The notes under the pieces: model-generated
What the model was told of the DNA's origin: nothing
Database searches by the model: none
The model's input: the letters and a program-made list of their open reading frames with translations, nothing else
Translations under genes and position numbers: made by a program
NCBI GenBank assembly: GCA_947476295.1
Contig: CANJQC010000055.1
Coordinates: 1 to 32,637 of the forward strand
DNA from: Planctomycetaceae bacterium
Lineage (GTDB): Bacteria > Planctomycetota > Planctomycetia > Planctomycetales > Planctomycetaceae
Reading direction: 5' to 3'
DNA length: 32,637 bases
Part shown: positions 23,695 through 32,491 of the stretch, in pieces
Layout: each line of letters opens with the position of its first letter
How positions within the stretch are numbered: position 1 is the first letter of the stretch

Positions 23695-26600
23695 ATGCCA
23701 GGCGATTTGTGTGGCGGCGAACGGATTCTCTGTCGGATCCGGGCAGTGCGGAATTCCGGAGCTGTCCTCCGAGGCGTTACACCGTTGGTGGTTGTGTGCT
23801 GCCTTGTGACGCTTCCCGTGATCGGACCGGCGCGGTCGGCCCGCGCGCAACCGAACGGGCTGGGGCAGGATGCTGTTGAACCTGCAGATGATTTGCAGCG
23901 ATTGCCGTCTGATCGGAAAGTCGCGCAGCAGCTTCAGGAGTTGACTCGTCTGGCACGTGGAGGCAATGTAGCGAAGATTCGTGACACGCTGCAACTGCTG
24001 CAGGCGGCGGATCCATCACTGATGGTCCCAGACGGAAGTAAGACGTTTCGACCGCTGCACCGCGACCTCATCGAGCGCATTCAGTCATTTTCTCCGGAAC
24101 TGCAATCTGAACTTCTCAAAGATCCAGGCGCGACGTCTCAGTCGTTGCAAGTCGCGTTCGCAAACGGCGGGCCTGTGGCACTGGTCGCATTTCTTCATCG
24201 CCATTCCGGAAGTAAAGAATCGTTGAAGGCTCACCTGTGCCTGGCGACCATTCATCGGGATCGAGGGCATAGACAGGCGACGATGTATTGGCTGTCGCCT
24301 TTACTTCACTCAGGCACGCCGCCGGACTTGCAGCAGATCGCCATCTCCATGCGCGATGATTTGAATTCCGGAAGCACCGTGCAAACCAATTCAGAAACGG
24401 ATACAGATTCCCCTTTGGAACAAATTCCGGATGAGGATGAATCTGAGGACTCAAAGATTGATCCGCTGAACGCGGAGATTCCGGCTGCGGAAGCAGATGA
24501 GCCGAAGCCAGACAAAGCTGAGAAACACGTTACAGTTGATTCGACGCAGGATGTTGTAGCGTTGGACACCGCATCTCCGAGAAATATCAAACCCGACGCC
24601 GGAATTTTTCCGCACTCACCAGCATGGCAACAGATATTGCATCTGAGTTCGGCTCAGCGGCGTATGTCGCAGGATCTCGTGCGGCTATTGGCAGCGGACG
24701 ACGATCAACCGGCGATTGCATGGATCGCCGGAGAACCAGTTGTAGACGCGCAGGCGGTCTATGTGCGATCGTCCGGGGGGGTGCTGGCGTATGATCGAAT
24801 AACGGGAAGGGTTTTATGGACCAGGTTGCTTGATCGGCAGCAGGACGTGCGTCGGATGCCTGAAGCCCGCCTGCCGTTTCCCGATGGCAACGATCAAACA
24901 TCGTCAGACGCTGAGCAACTTCAAAGTTCGCGCGAAATTCTGGAACTGCACCGCGACGAAATTACCGCCCGTATGACGTCGGACGTCTCTCGGCTGTTCG
25001 CCATCTGTCACACGGGCGATTCGACAGGAACGTCTGCCGAATTCAGCGAACCATTACGCATGTTGCAACGTCGCAGTGATCTGGAATCTCGCTCACTGCA
25101 GGAACTTGTCGCAATCGAAAAAGCTACTGGTCGCAGGCTCTGGTCTGCTGGCGGTGCGCCGATGGAAGCACGATTCGGCAACGAGCTGTCTCGTGCGTGG
25201 TTTGCTGGACCGCCAACGGTTTCAGCTGGCATGTTGTTTGGTCTTGTCGAACAGGGCGACGCGCACTGGCTGGTCTGCCTGCGGTGCGAAACAGGCGAAG
25301 TCGTCTGGAAACTGATGCTCGCATACCCTGAAACAAATGTCCTTCAGGATCCATATCGCCAACTGACAGCTTCGCGGCCGCTGGTTGCCGATGGTATGAT
25401 CTGGACCAGCACGAATGACGGCTGGCTAATCGGAGTGGATGCATTAACACGCTCCGTCATCTGGTCGCGCAGCATGAGTCAGAAACAGTCGGAGCCATCC
25501 CAGCTTCGCAATATGCGGAGGAGCGCCATGTTTCAGATTCGGTCGCTGCCGCCGTTTCGCGAATGCTGGCGCCCGGAAGCCATTCAGTTGATGTCGGATT
25601 CGCTGCTCATCACAGGTCCCGACAGTCATCAGCTGGTGATGATCGATCCGCTCACCGGCAGCGTGCGACGACGGATTTCACCGGAAGCTGCGACAGTGAT
25701 TCTTTCTGTAGATGAAGAATCGATCATTGTGGCAGGGCCGAAAACAATTCAGCGGCTGCGATTGGACAATTTCAATGTTGTCTGGGCCACAAAACTCACT
25801 GCCACCGACGTCGCACCGACTGGCCCCGGCACACGCCTCGACAATCGTCTGTTGATTCCACTGTCGGACGGTTCTATCCAGATCGTGCGTTATACCGATG
25901 GACAACTGACCGACAACATCCCGGCATTACGACCCGCGTTCAGTGCCGGAGGATTGATGAACATTGAAGGTGACCTAGTTAGCTACGGGCTGGATCATGT
26001 CTCATTGTTTTCTCAATCCGGAACTTCCGTGACACTTCAACCTGAGCCCATCAGGCAGGCGCGGTTCCTGATTGAAACGGGGCTGTTTGCCGATGCAGAA
26101 AGGATCCTTGCCGACTTTACACCCACATCAGAACAAACGGACGCCATCCATCGGTTGTTGTTCCGGATTGCGACAGCTCGTACGCTCAACGACCCCATTC
26201 ATCGCGACGACCACCTTCAGAACGCAGCACGCTATGCGACGACGTCGCGGGATAAAGCCATCGTGCAGTTTTTGACACTGGAAACAAAGGCGGAAGTCAC
26301 CGGCGATCTGGTTGTTGAATTTCTCAAGGCTGCACCAGCTGTGCTGAATGTGGAACTGCCGAATCGTAGTTTGCTGAAGGAACAACTACTGAGTCCGGTG
26401 GCAGACAATCTAATCGATCCACGCAGTCCCACCGCTGAACCGCACACTGTCGCGACCCGCCCGATGCGGCATGGCCTGCTGCAACTGGTTGGGCAGCACC
26501 TGACTGATGCCGAGGTTTCAACTTCGGCGCCTTGGCTTGTAGCCTTGAAACGGCTCTCCGACGCGGACGTGTTGTCGATCGGCATGCAAACCGCTGTACT

Positions 26601-28461
26601 GCGGGACGAATTATTGCGTCGAGCGGAGGACGCGATCAACGTGGGCCGGCTGACTGAATCCACATGGCACCTTCTGCTTCAGGCACGGCATTGCGATTAT
26701 AAAACTCGCAGCACCCAGTCAGATCTGCCTGCGACGGAACGAACACTAGGTGTCTTCCGCGAACGGTTCGCTTCGCTGGTCAATCGATTCAGAAATCAAC
26801 TGGCTGCAGAAGTGGCTCTCGATAGTTTACCGTTGTGCCCTCATCCTGCCGCATTGAATCTGCTGGCCGTGGTTCAAACGGAGATTCTGCCAACTGCTGC
26901 GACAGAGAAATCGCCAGCTCCGCATGAAGTACTGGCTGAGCAATGGTGCGATTGGAAAGTTCAGAACTATTCAGTGGTGCCCGTGAATCCCGTCTCGGCA
27001 ACCACCATGCCACAGCCCAACGAACGAATGCTGTCGCCACGCTGCCGAGAAGATCGATTCCTTAGTGCCTCGCGTTGGTCAACGTATTCCGAACCGTCCG
27101 TGCTGGCCGTGCGATCGCTGCTTCGCCCGGACGAACCCTTGTGTACGATCGACGGCGGCATGTTTGATTCGCTGTCGTTCGCCAACAACGGTTCCGTTGT
27201 GCGTTACGGAAGCGTCGTGCTGGTCCAGAATGAGATGGGACTGTCTGCCGTCTCCATAATTGACCAGCGGGTATTGTGGAGTCGCCGGATTCCGAATCAA
27301 TCGTCCAGAGTCATGTGGCAGATGATGGCTGAAATGCAGCTGTTCAACAGTTTTTTCACCGCGTTGCCAGCGTGGCAGGAAGTTTTTGGTCGAGATCTGC
27401 GAATTTGCGGCGGCAATGATCGCTGGATTTGCGTGCAGTCGCCGTCGCGCGTCGAAATGATTGATCTGCTGACCGGCCAGAATCTGTGGTCGCTGCCCAC
27501 ACAGCCGGGAAGCCAGTACGTGTTCGCAACTGAATCTTGCGTCTTCCTGAGCCATTTGCCGTCTGCATCACCTAGCAGCGATCCAGAATCACTGACGTGC
27601 CTCAATCGGCTGGATGGTACAAAGCGGGAGTCCAAAATTACGCCATCACAACTGCGGCAGACCATTTTGGCCACTGCCGATGAACTTTTGATTTGGGAAC
27701 AGCCACATCCCGGGATTGGCGCGGCATCTTTGAACTGGATCAATTCGGTGACGGGTGAAAAACGTCACAGTCTGGCTTTAAATAATATGCTGAATTGTCA
27801 GTTCATGGACGTACGCACGCTGGTCTCCGTGACGAGCGAGGGCACGTTTGAAGTTATCGATCTGCTGACGACTCAAAAACAGGTCGTCCAGTTCACGGCC
27901 GATGTCAATTCTAGCGGGACAGCGGAAAAGGGAACGACGCCTGAACATCTGAGCAAGGCAGTGATCGTAGCTGATCCGGCGAATTATTACGTATTTCCAT
28001 TTCCGGATCGGCAGGCGGGCCAAATGCAGATGATGTTGGGTTCGATGGGGGATCTCAATCTGTATCCTATTCAGAAAGAACTCCGAGCGATCGACCGAGC
28101 GACCGGAAAAATTCGCTGGGTCCGGGAGGCCGAAGAAAACACAGCCGCGTGGTTTGAACCTACCGCCGAGCCGGTTTTGCTCCTCGTCAATTTCTCCGCA
28201 CGAAAGAACAAGGACAATGCACCTCGAGCGCTGGTGATTCCCGGCCTAGTCATGCCCGGCGACAGACGAACCACCATCACAGCACTCTCCAGAATCAGTG
28301 GCATGAAGCTCTTCGACTACACTGTGTCATCTCGCTTCCCCGTTCCGGGCCTCGAATTCAAGATTACTCCTCAGCAGCACCTCGATCTGCAAGCCTTCGG
28401 AAACCGAGTCCGCTTCATCCCGGAACCAACCCCAACCCCAACCCTGGCACCGGTACCGTAG
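23695..28461 (+). CDS. Giant exported PQQ-like beta-propeller protein
   Basis: The ATG at 23695 has a textbook AAGGAG six bases upstream; an in-frame ATG 15 bases earlier overlaps that site. The 1588-residue product has an N-terminal export segment (GVTPLVVVCCLVTLPVIG, cut near ARAQP), a helical region to about residue 230, and an acidic linker (about 236-282). At least eight propeller blades of PQQ/BamB type then follow, each with a G-x-x-x-W core such as GRVLWTRLL, GRRLWSAGG, GEVVWKLML, RSVIWSRSM, QRVLWSRRI, GQNLWSLPT and GKIRWVREA. Blades fall in two groups separated by a helical stretch (roughly residues 800-1120). The tail is proline/threonine-rich (PTPTPTLAPVP). Such proteins usually act as periplasmic or envelope scaffolds; whether it binds PQQ cannot be seen. 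It appears to be a single-gene unit. Confidence 0.8.
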   Translation: MPGDLCGGERILCRIRAVRNSGAVLRGVTPLVVVCCLVTLPVIGPARSARAQPNGLGQDAVEPADDLQRLPSDRKVAQQLQELTRLARGGNVAKIRDTLQLLQAADPSLMVPDGSKTFRPLHRDLIERIQSFSPELQSELLKDPGATSQSLQVAFANGGPVALVAFLHRHSGSKESLKAHLCLATIHRDRGHRQATMYWLSPLLHSGTPPDLQQIAISMRDDLNSGSTVQTNSETDTDSPLEQIPDEDESEDSKIDPLNAEIPAAEADEPKPDKAEKHVTVDSTQDVVALDTASPRNIKPDAGIFPHSPAWQQILHLSSAQRRMSQDLVRLLAADDDQPAIAWIAGEPVVDAQAVYVRSSGGVLAYDRITGRVLWTRLLDRQQDVRRMPEARLPFPDGNDQTSSDAEQLQSSREILELHRDEITARMTSDVSRLFAICHTGDSTGTSAEFSEPLRMLQRRSDLESRSLQELVAIEKATGRRLWSAGGAPMEARFGNELSRAWFAGPPTVSAGMLFGLVEQGDAHWLVCLRCETGEVVWKLMLAYPETNVLQDPYRQLTASRPLVADGMIWTSTNDGWLIGVDALTRSVIWSRSMSQKQSEPSQLRNMRRSAMFQIRSLPPFRECWRPEAIQLMSDSLLITGPDSHQLVMIDPLTGSVRRRISPEAATVILSVDEESIIVAGPKTIQRLRLDNFNVVWATKLTATDVAPTGPGTRLDNRLLIPLSDGSIQIVRYTDGQLTDNIPALRPAFSAGGLMNIEGDLVSYGLDHVSLFSQSGTSVTLQPEPIRQARFLIETGLFADAERILADFTPTSEQTDAIHRLLFRIATARTLNDPIHRDDHLQNAARYATTSRDKAIVQFLTLETKAEVTGDLVVEFLKAAPAVLNVELPNRSLLKEQLLSPVADNLIDPRSPTAEPHTVATRPMRHGLLQLVGQHLTDAEVSTSAPWLVALKRLSDADVLSIGMQTAVLRDELLRRAEDAINVGRLTESTWHLLLQARHCDYKTRSTQSDLPATERTLGVFRERFASLVNRFRNQLAAEVALDSLPLCPHPAALNLLAVVQTEILPTAATEKSPAPHEVLAEQWCDWKVQNYSVVPVNPVSATTMPQPNERMLSPRCREDRFLSASRWSTYSEPSVLAVRSLLRPDEPLCTIDGGMFDSLSFANNGSVVRYGSVVLVQNEMGLSAVSIIDQRVLWSRRIPNQSSRVMWQMMAEMQLFNSFFTALPAWQEVFGRDLRICGGNDRWICVQSPSRVEMIDLLTGQNLWSLPTQPGSQYVFATESCVFLSHLPSASPSSDPESLTCLNRLDGTKRESKITPSQLRQTILATADELLIWEQPHPGIGAASLNWINSVTGEKRHSLALNNMLNCQFMDVRTLVSVTSEGTFEVIDLLTTQKQVVQFTADVNSSGTAEKGTTPEHLSKAVIVADPANYYVFPFPDRQAGQMQMMLGSMGDLNLYPIQKELRAIDRATGKIRWVREAEENTAAWFEPTAEPVLLLVNFSARKNKDNAPRALVIPGLVMPGDRRTTITALSRISGMKLFDYTVSSRFPVPGLEFKITPQQHLDLQAFGNRVRFIPEPTPTPTLAPVP

Positions 28462-28835
28462 CTGCGATTCCAGTAGCCGGGAGATTCTTGTCCGAGACAT
28501 CACCGAAAAAACTCTCCACCGCTTCGCAAAATCCGGGAAACGATTTATCGGTGGAGGCCAAATCCGACTGATGAGTCATTTAATTCGGGGCCTCAATCAG
28601 CTTATAGTAACGGCCCATCCAGTAGGGCAACTGGGGAACTTCACCTCAAAGCGACAAACCGCCTACGCCCAATTCAAAACAGCCGCATGATCATGCACAA
28701 AACAAAAACCTGATTTTTACTACGTTCATCAGGACAGCCTCACCCTCCACCTTAATCTTTCGGCAATCATCGTACATTTGTGTTTGCTGGGACCAGTGAC
28801 GCAACTGTTGTCAGGCTCGGTCAACTCGCTGTTCT
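28462..28835. other. Intergenic region
   Basis: No gene recognised. CTCCACCG and CGGTGGAG form an inverted pair around a 32-base loop near 28514-28561, too open for a normal terminator. The region could carry the decayed 5' part of the fragment that follows. Confidence 0.5.
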
Positions 28836-29027
28836 CTCGAGAATCCTGGCAAATTCAGGCAAAAGGCCGGCACCAACATCCTGTCACGTCAGCTTAAACG
28901 CCTGCACGTCCGAGGGCTTATTGCCATGATTCCCCGAATACGCCGCTGGAGAGTCATCACACGAGGGCAATTGCTACTCGGTCTCATAATCCGACTACAC
29001 TACCATGTACTCGCTCTTGCTGCATAA
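28836..29027 (+). pseudogene. Fragment of a winged-helix-type coding sequence
   Basis: Sixty-three sense codons to TAA 29025-29027 without a proper start. The peptide contains ILSRQLKRLHVRGLIAMIPR and RRWRVITRGQLLLGLIIRLH. It resembles a C-terminal winged-helix segment seen in mobile-element proteins (pattern SRLLRLLRAHGLIxKxPxTHRYxVT). It is probably a remnant of such a gene. The resemblance is from memory and the upstream frame is broken. Confidence 0.4.
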
Positions 29028-29101
29028 AATCAACGAACCGTGCGATTGTGAAATCCGTCAGCAATCAGCAGTCTATCCCTCAGAAGAGAACTGTACCTGC
29101 G

Positions 29102-30292
29102 ATGTCCGACTTCAGGATTACCGATATCGAAACCTACACTGTAAGTGCGGGCTGGAAGAACTGGTTGTTTGTCAAAGTCTGTACCGACGGCGGTCTGCAT
29201 GGTATCGGCGAAGCGACGATGAATGGCTTCGTCAAGACGACGGAAGCTGCCATTCAGGAACTGGCACACTTCGCTCTGGGGAAGGATCCGCGGCAAGTCA
29301 ATGCCATCACGCAATCGATGCTTGAAACGATCCAGGACGCTGGTCATATCAATCGTCTGGCCGCAGCGGCCATTGAAACGGCGTGCTGGGATATCCTCGG
29401 CAAATCACTGGGAGTACCGATCTGGCAATTGCTCGGCGGCAGATTTCGCGATTCCGTGCTCGCCTACGCAAACGGATGGTATCGCACCGAACGCACGCCG
29501 GAGCATTTCGTCAGAGTGGCCGAGACTGTTGTGGCAATGGGGTTTAAGGCAATAAAGCTGGATCCTTTCGGTTCAGCCAGGTGGTTCAGTGGTGATGCTG
29601 ATGTGGATACCGCCTATGACATTCTGAGTGCGCTCCGCAGCCGGTTTGGCCCGGAATTGAAAATCCTTATTGATGTACATTGTCGTTTTGCACCCGGCGA
29701 ATCGATCCGCATTGCACAGCGAATGGCTCCGCTGAAAATCTTCTGGTGGGAAGAGCCGACGACTGCAGAACGTGAGGCACTGACGAATGAAATTGCCGCT
29801 CAGTGTCCAATCCCCGTCGCCACCGGTGAACAGTTTGACAAGATTGGCCGATTCGAGACGCTGGCCCGTGGTGGTCATGTGAGTATTTTTCAGCCCGAGC
29901 CAATGTCGCTCGGCGGAATCACTAATACCATCGCCGTAGCGAATATCGCAAGGGCCAACGGCGCCATGATCGCGCCACATCAAAGTGGTGGTCCGGTCGC
30001 TACGGCAGTTTGTCTGCAACTTGCAGCCTGCGTGCCGAATTTTCTGATCCAGGAACACTTCGATCCCTTCAACGAGCCGTGGACGCGTGAGTTAGTCACA
30101 TGGATGCCGACGATCAACCCGGAGAATGGACACATAAATATCCCAACAGCTCCTGGTCTCGGAATTGATTTGAACCTTGACGTCGTCCGCGCGCATCCAT
30201 ACGACCCGAAGTCGTTCTTTGACGTGTCGAGAGAGGGCTGGGAAAAAAGGTTGGGAACACGCGACCAGGAAAACGATAGCATTCAGGGATAG
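29102..30292 (+). CDS. D-galactonate dehydratase-like enolase-superfamily enzyme
   Basis: Enolase-superfamily acid-sugar dehydratase of the mandelate racemase/muconate lactonizing group. ATG 29102 (396 residues) is preferred to GTG 29048 because the conserved FRITDIETYTV start follows directly. Metal ligands are D191 (LIDVH), E217 (WWEEP) and E243 (ATGEQ), spaced 26 and 26 residues apart; H193 and H293 (APHQSGG) fall where E. coli galactonate dehydratase has H185 and H285, offset by a constant eight. That supports syn/anti dehydration of an aldonate such as D-galactonate to a 2-keto-3-deoxy sugar acid. The next gene starts six bases after the stop, so both are surely co-transcribed and the dehydrogenase may act in the same acid-sugar route. 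The exact substrate is not determined by sequence. Confidence 0.85.
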   Translation: MSDFRITDIETYTVSAGWKNWLFVKVCTDGGLHGIGEATMNGFVKTTEAAIQELAHFALGKDPRQVNAITQSMLETIQDAGHINRLAAAAIETACWDILGKSLGVPIWQLLGGRFRDSVLAYANGWYRTERTPEHFVRVAETVVAMGFKAIKLDPFGSARWFSGDADVDTAYDILSALRSRFGPELKILIDVHCRFAPGESIRIAQRMAPLKIFWWEEPTTAEREALTNEIAAQCPIPVATGEQFDKIGRFETLARGGHVSIFQPEPMSLGGITNTIAVANIARANGAMIAPHQSGGPVATAVCLQLAACVPNFLIQEHFDPFNEPWTRELVTWMPTINPENGHINIPTAPGLGIDLNLDVVRAHPYDPKSFFDVSREGWEKRLGTRDQENDSIQG

Positions 30293-30298
30293 TTGACA

Positions 30299-31378
30299 AT
30301 GAAATCGAGATTTGAAGTCCTGCTAACCGGTGACTTCGTCGATGCTGAGAAAAACACCATCGGTGATTTGGCCTTGGATCTGCTGGAGGCGGATCAACGC
30401 ATTCACTGCCAGTACATTGAGCATCAACGCCCCCAGGCGGATGATATTACGTACCAGAATCGCCTTTACAGCATGGAACTGCTGCCGGGCGATGTGGCAG
30501 CGGCGGACGCAATTGTCGTTTGCCGGCCTTGGGTCAAAGCCTCCGCGTTTGTCTCCGGGGCTGAGCGCCTGATTGCCATAGGACGTGCGGGTATCGGATA
30601 TGACAAGATCGATTTGGCGGCATGCACAGCAAACAACGTCGTCGTCTTCAATTCGCCTCACGGGCTCACGCATTCCACGGCGTCTGCGGCACTGATCTTC
30701 ATGTTGACGCTGGCCCGACGCTTTAATCTCCAACAGGAATTGGTCCGCACCCATCGCTGGGATCGGCAGAAAGAGGCGATCGGCGCGGACTTGACGGGCT
30801 ACACACTCGGAATCGCAGGGCTGGGCAAGACGGGTCTGGAGTTGGCGCGTCTTGTGGCTCCATTTCGAATGCGCATCATTGCGTATTCGCCACATGCCGA
30901 TCCGACTCTGGCGGCGGAACTGGGCGTGACTCTGGTTGGCAGTCTGGACGATCTGTTGCGCAACTCTGATTTTGTCAGTCTGCATGGGCGGTTGACGCCA
31001 CAGACACACGGAATGATCGGCGCTCGCGAACTCGCGTTGATGAAACCAGGCGCCTACTTCATCAATGTTGCCCGCGGTGAAATGGTCGACGAGTCTGCAT
31101 TAATCGCCGCCCTGCGCGAACGGCGAATTGCGGGCGCCGGACTTGACGTGTTCGAGCATGAGCCCCTGCCGCCCGCGAGCGCGCTATTTGAACTGGACAA
31201 TGTGATTCTGACACCTCACTGGCTGTGTTCAACCCGTGAGGCGGGCCGGGCAACAATGGCAGACGTGATGGAAGGCATCCTGCGTGTCATTCGCGGTGAG
31301 TTGCCCGATAACATCCTGAATGCTGGCGTGATCGACCGGCCAGCATTTCGCAAAAAACTGGGCCGGTTCGCATCTTAG
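30299..31378 (+). CDS. D-isomer-specific 2-hydroxyacid dehydrogenase
   Basis: NAD-dependent reductase/dehydrogenase of the phosphoglycerate dehydrogenase/glycerate dehydrogenase family, 359 residues. ATG 30299 follows AGGGA by nine bases; a TTG six bases earlier is also in frame. The nucleotide-binding loop is GLGKTG at 174-179 in a Rossmann fold, with the catalytic arginine R259 (VARGE), glutamate E288 (VFEHEP) and histidine H307 (TPHW). Upstream, AIGRAGIGYDKID supplies the substrate-side loop. It forms an operon with the galactonate-dehydratase-like gene, so a role in reducing or oxidising a hydroxy acid made from sugar acids (for example glycerate or tartronate type) is plausible but not shown. 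Confidence 0.88.
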   Translation: MKSRFEVLLTGDFVDAEKNTIGDLALDLLEADQRIHCQYIEHQRPQADDITYQNRLYSMELLPGDVAAADAIVVCRPWVKASAFVSGAERLIAIGRAGIGYDKIDLAACTANNVVVFNSPHGLTHSTASAALIFMLTLARRFNLQQELVRTHRWDRQKEAIGADLTGYTLGIAGLGKTGLELARLVAPFRMRIIAYSPHADPTLAAELGVTLVGSLDDLLRNSDFVSLHGRLTPQTHGMIGARELALMKPGAYFINVARGEMVDESALIAALRERRIAGAGLDVFEHEPLPPASALFELDNVILTPHWLCSTREAGRATMADVMEGILRVIRGELPDNILNAGVIDRPAFRKKLGRFAS

Positions 31379-31400
31379 TGAGCGACTTGATCAGGCTGTG

Positions 31401-31664
31401 GTCTTCCCATTTCCAGACGACATTACCGTCAGGATCCACTTCACGCACAGCGCCTTCACCTTCGTGCGGGACAAGGATGTTACCGTTTGCCAGCTGATGA
31501 ATGTTGCGTACCTGAAGATGATATCCCGTCTGGTTCGTCTTCAATGGTGTGACATGTACTACCTCGCCCTTTGGGTTCACTTCCACCGCTTGCGGAGGTC
31601 CCTGCTCCGCGATGAGCGTGTTTGGACGGCGTGGCGGATGTGCGATGATCGCGGTGAAGGAAGA
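31401..31664 (-). pseudogene. Truncated propeller-repeat gene fragment
   Basis: Between a TAA at 31665-31667 and about 31401 a minus-strand frame reads PNTLIAEQGPPQAVEVNPKG, then QVRNIHQLANGNILVPHEGE and REVDPDGNVVWKWED. These are typical repeat units of exported NHL/arylsulfotransferase-like propellers (NTLIA...V.EV.P.G.VVW). It has neither a signal peptide nor a full propeller, and the frame then runs into the antisense of the dehydrogenase end. It is a piece of a formerly larger gene, probably left by a deletion. Confidence 0.6.
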
Positions 31665-31707
31665 TTATGAGGCCTATCTGTGCTGCACTCGGATCGCCGG
31701 AGAAAAC

Positions 31708-31739
31708 AGAAGGGGCATAGAATGTTCTATGCCCCTTCT
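31708..31739 (-). terminator. Rho-independent terminator after the DUF805-like gene
   Basis: A perfect 15-pair hairpin, AGAAGGGGCATAGAA, TG, TTCTATGCCCCTTCT. On the minus strand it is followed by GTTTTC, 36 bases past the stop codon at 31775. The plus-strand side has only TT after the stem. Confidence 0.8.
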
Positions 31740-31774
31740 TAAGAATGATACTTTCAATCAGGGACTGGCAGACA

Positions 31775-32215
31775 CTACCTTGAACCTGCCAGAACTAACA
31801 TGGCGATTACCAAAAAGATTGCACCAAGGAACAGGCCGATGATGACTTTGCCGGCGGTATCCAGTTTCTTGTGCTGGGCATAGCCTTCAGGAGCTGCAAT
31901 GCACTGCACGGCCACCCAGATATTCAGAATTGGGACAATCAGTCCCAGCACCCACCAGCCACTGAGCCCAACGTTGATCAGTCGCTGAACGGCAATCCAG
32001 ATACCGAATACCGCCCCTGCTAACGAAACAACCGGGACAAGGCCTGCCATATCGCCCGCAGCCATAGCAAACTGCAATGCTGTTGAAACGATGTTGATCA
32101 GCAATGAATAACCAAAATACGGGAGTCGCCTGAGGCCTTCGTAAGTTCGCCCCTGAAAATTCTCAGTGGCATGCCCGAAGGAATCCGGTGCTGCAAATGG
32201 ATTGTACTCGCTCAC
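31775..32215 (-). CDS. DUF805-like small membrane protein
   Basis: A 146-residue protein starting at GTG 32215, with AAGG somewhat far upstream. After a soluble NPFAAP-type leader it has four hydrophobic segments (LPYFGYSLLINIVSTALQF; LVPVVSLAGAVFGIWI; WWVLGLIVPILNIWVAV; KVIIGLFLGAIFLVIAMLVL). Between the second and third is the DUF805 hallmark VQRLINVGLSGWW. Function of the family is unknown. The N-terminal NPF/AP stretch before the membrane domain is common in planctomycete membrane proteins. It stands alone with its own terminator. Confidence 0.75.
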   Translation of the reverse strand: MSEYNPFAAPDSFGHATENFQGRTYEGLRRLPYFGYSLLINIVSTALQFAMAAGDMAGLVPVVSLAGAVFGIWIAVQRLINVGLSGWWVLGLIVPILNIWVAVQCIAAPEGYAQHKKLDTAGKVIIGLFLGAIFLVIAMLVLAGSR

Positions 32216-32405
32216 AGGGATGCGCTACCTTACAAACACTAGGGAATGAACTCTCAAGGGGGACAGTCTAAACAATTGCCCACATGCGTCAACTCTTTCG
32301 AAATCTGCGACCAGCTCATCCAATTTCGCACAGCAACATTTCTTCTCGTTCGCCGAGAATTGATTCATTTGAAGGCACAAAGCGACATGGAAGTGTAAAA
32401 CAAAG

Positions 32406-32454
32406 GTGTCAGGAACCGAATACGCCAATTGCAGCGCGAAACGGTTCCTGACAC
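32406..32454. repeat. Perfect 13-bp inverted repeat (REP-like hairpin)
   Basis: GTGTCAGGAACCG and CGGTTCCTGACAC, separated by 23 bases. This sequence resembles a hairpin often found next to REP-associated or IS200-like transposase genes. No transposase is visible in the window beside it. Confidence 0.8.
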
Positions 32455-32491
32455 GAATGGCACTGTCGTGGTGGAAGTTATTTCAAGTACA

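Noticed and set aside
28514-28561. CTCCACCG/CGGTGGAG inverted pair as a terminator for the large propeller gene
   Set aside because: The 32-base loop and lack of a T-run make this unlikely.
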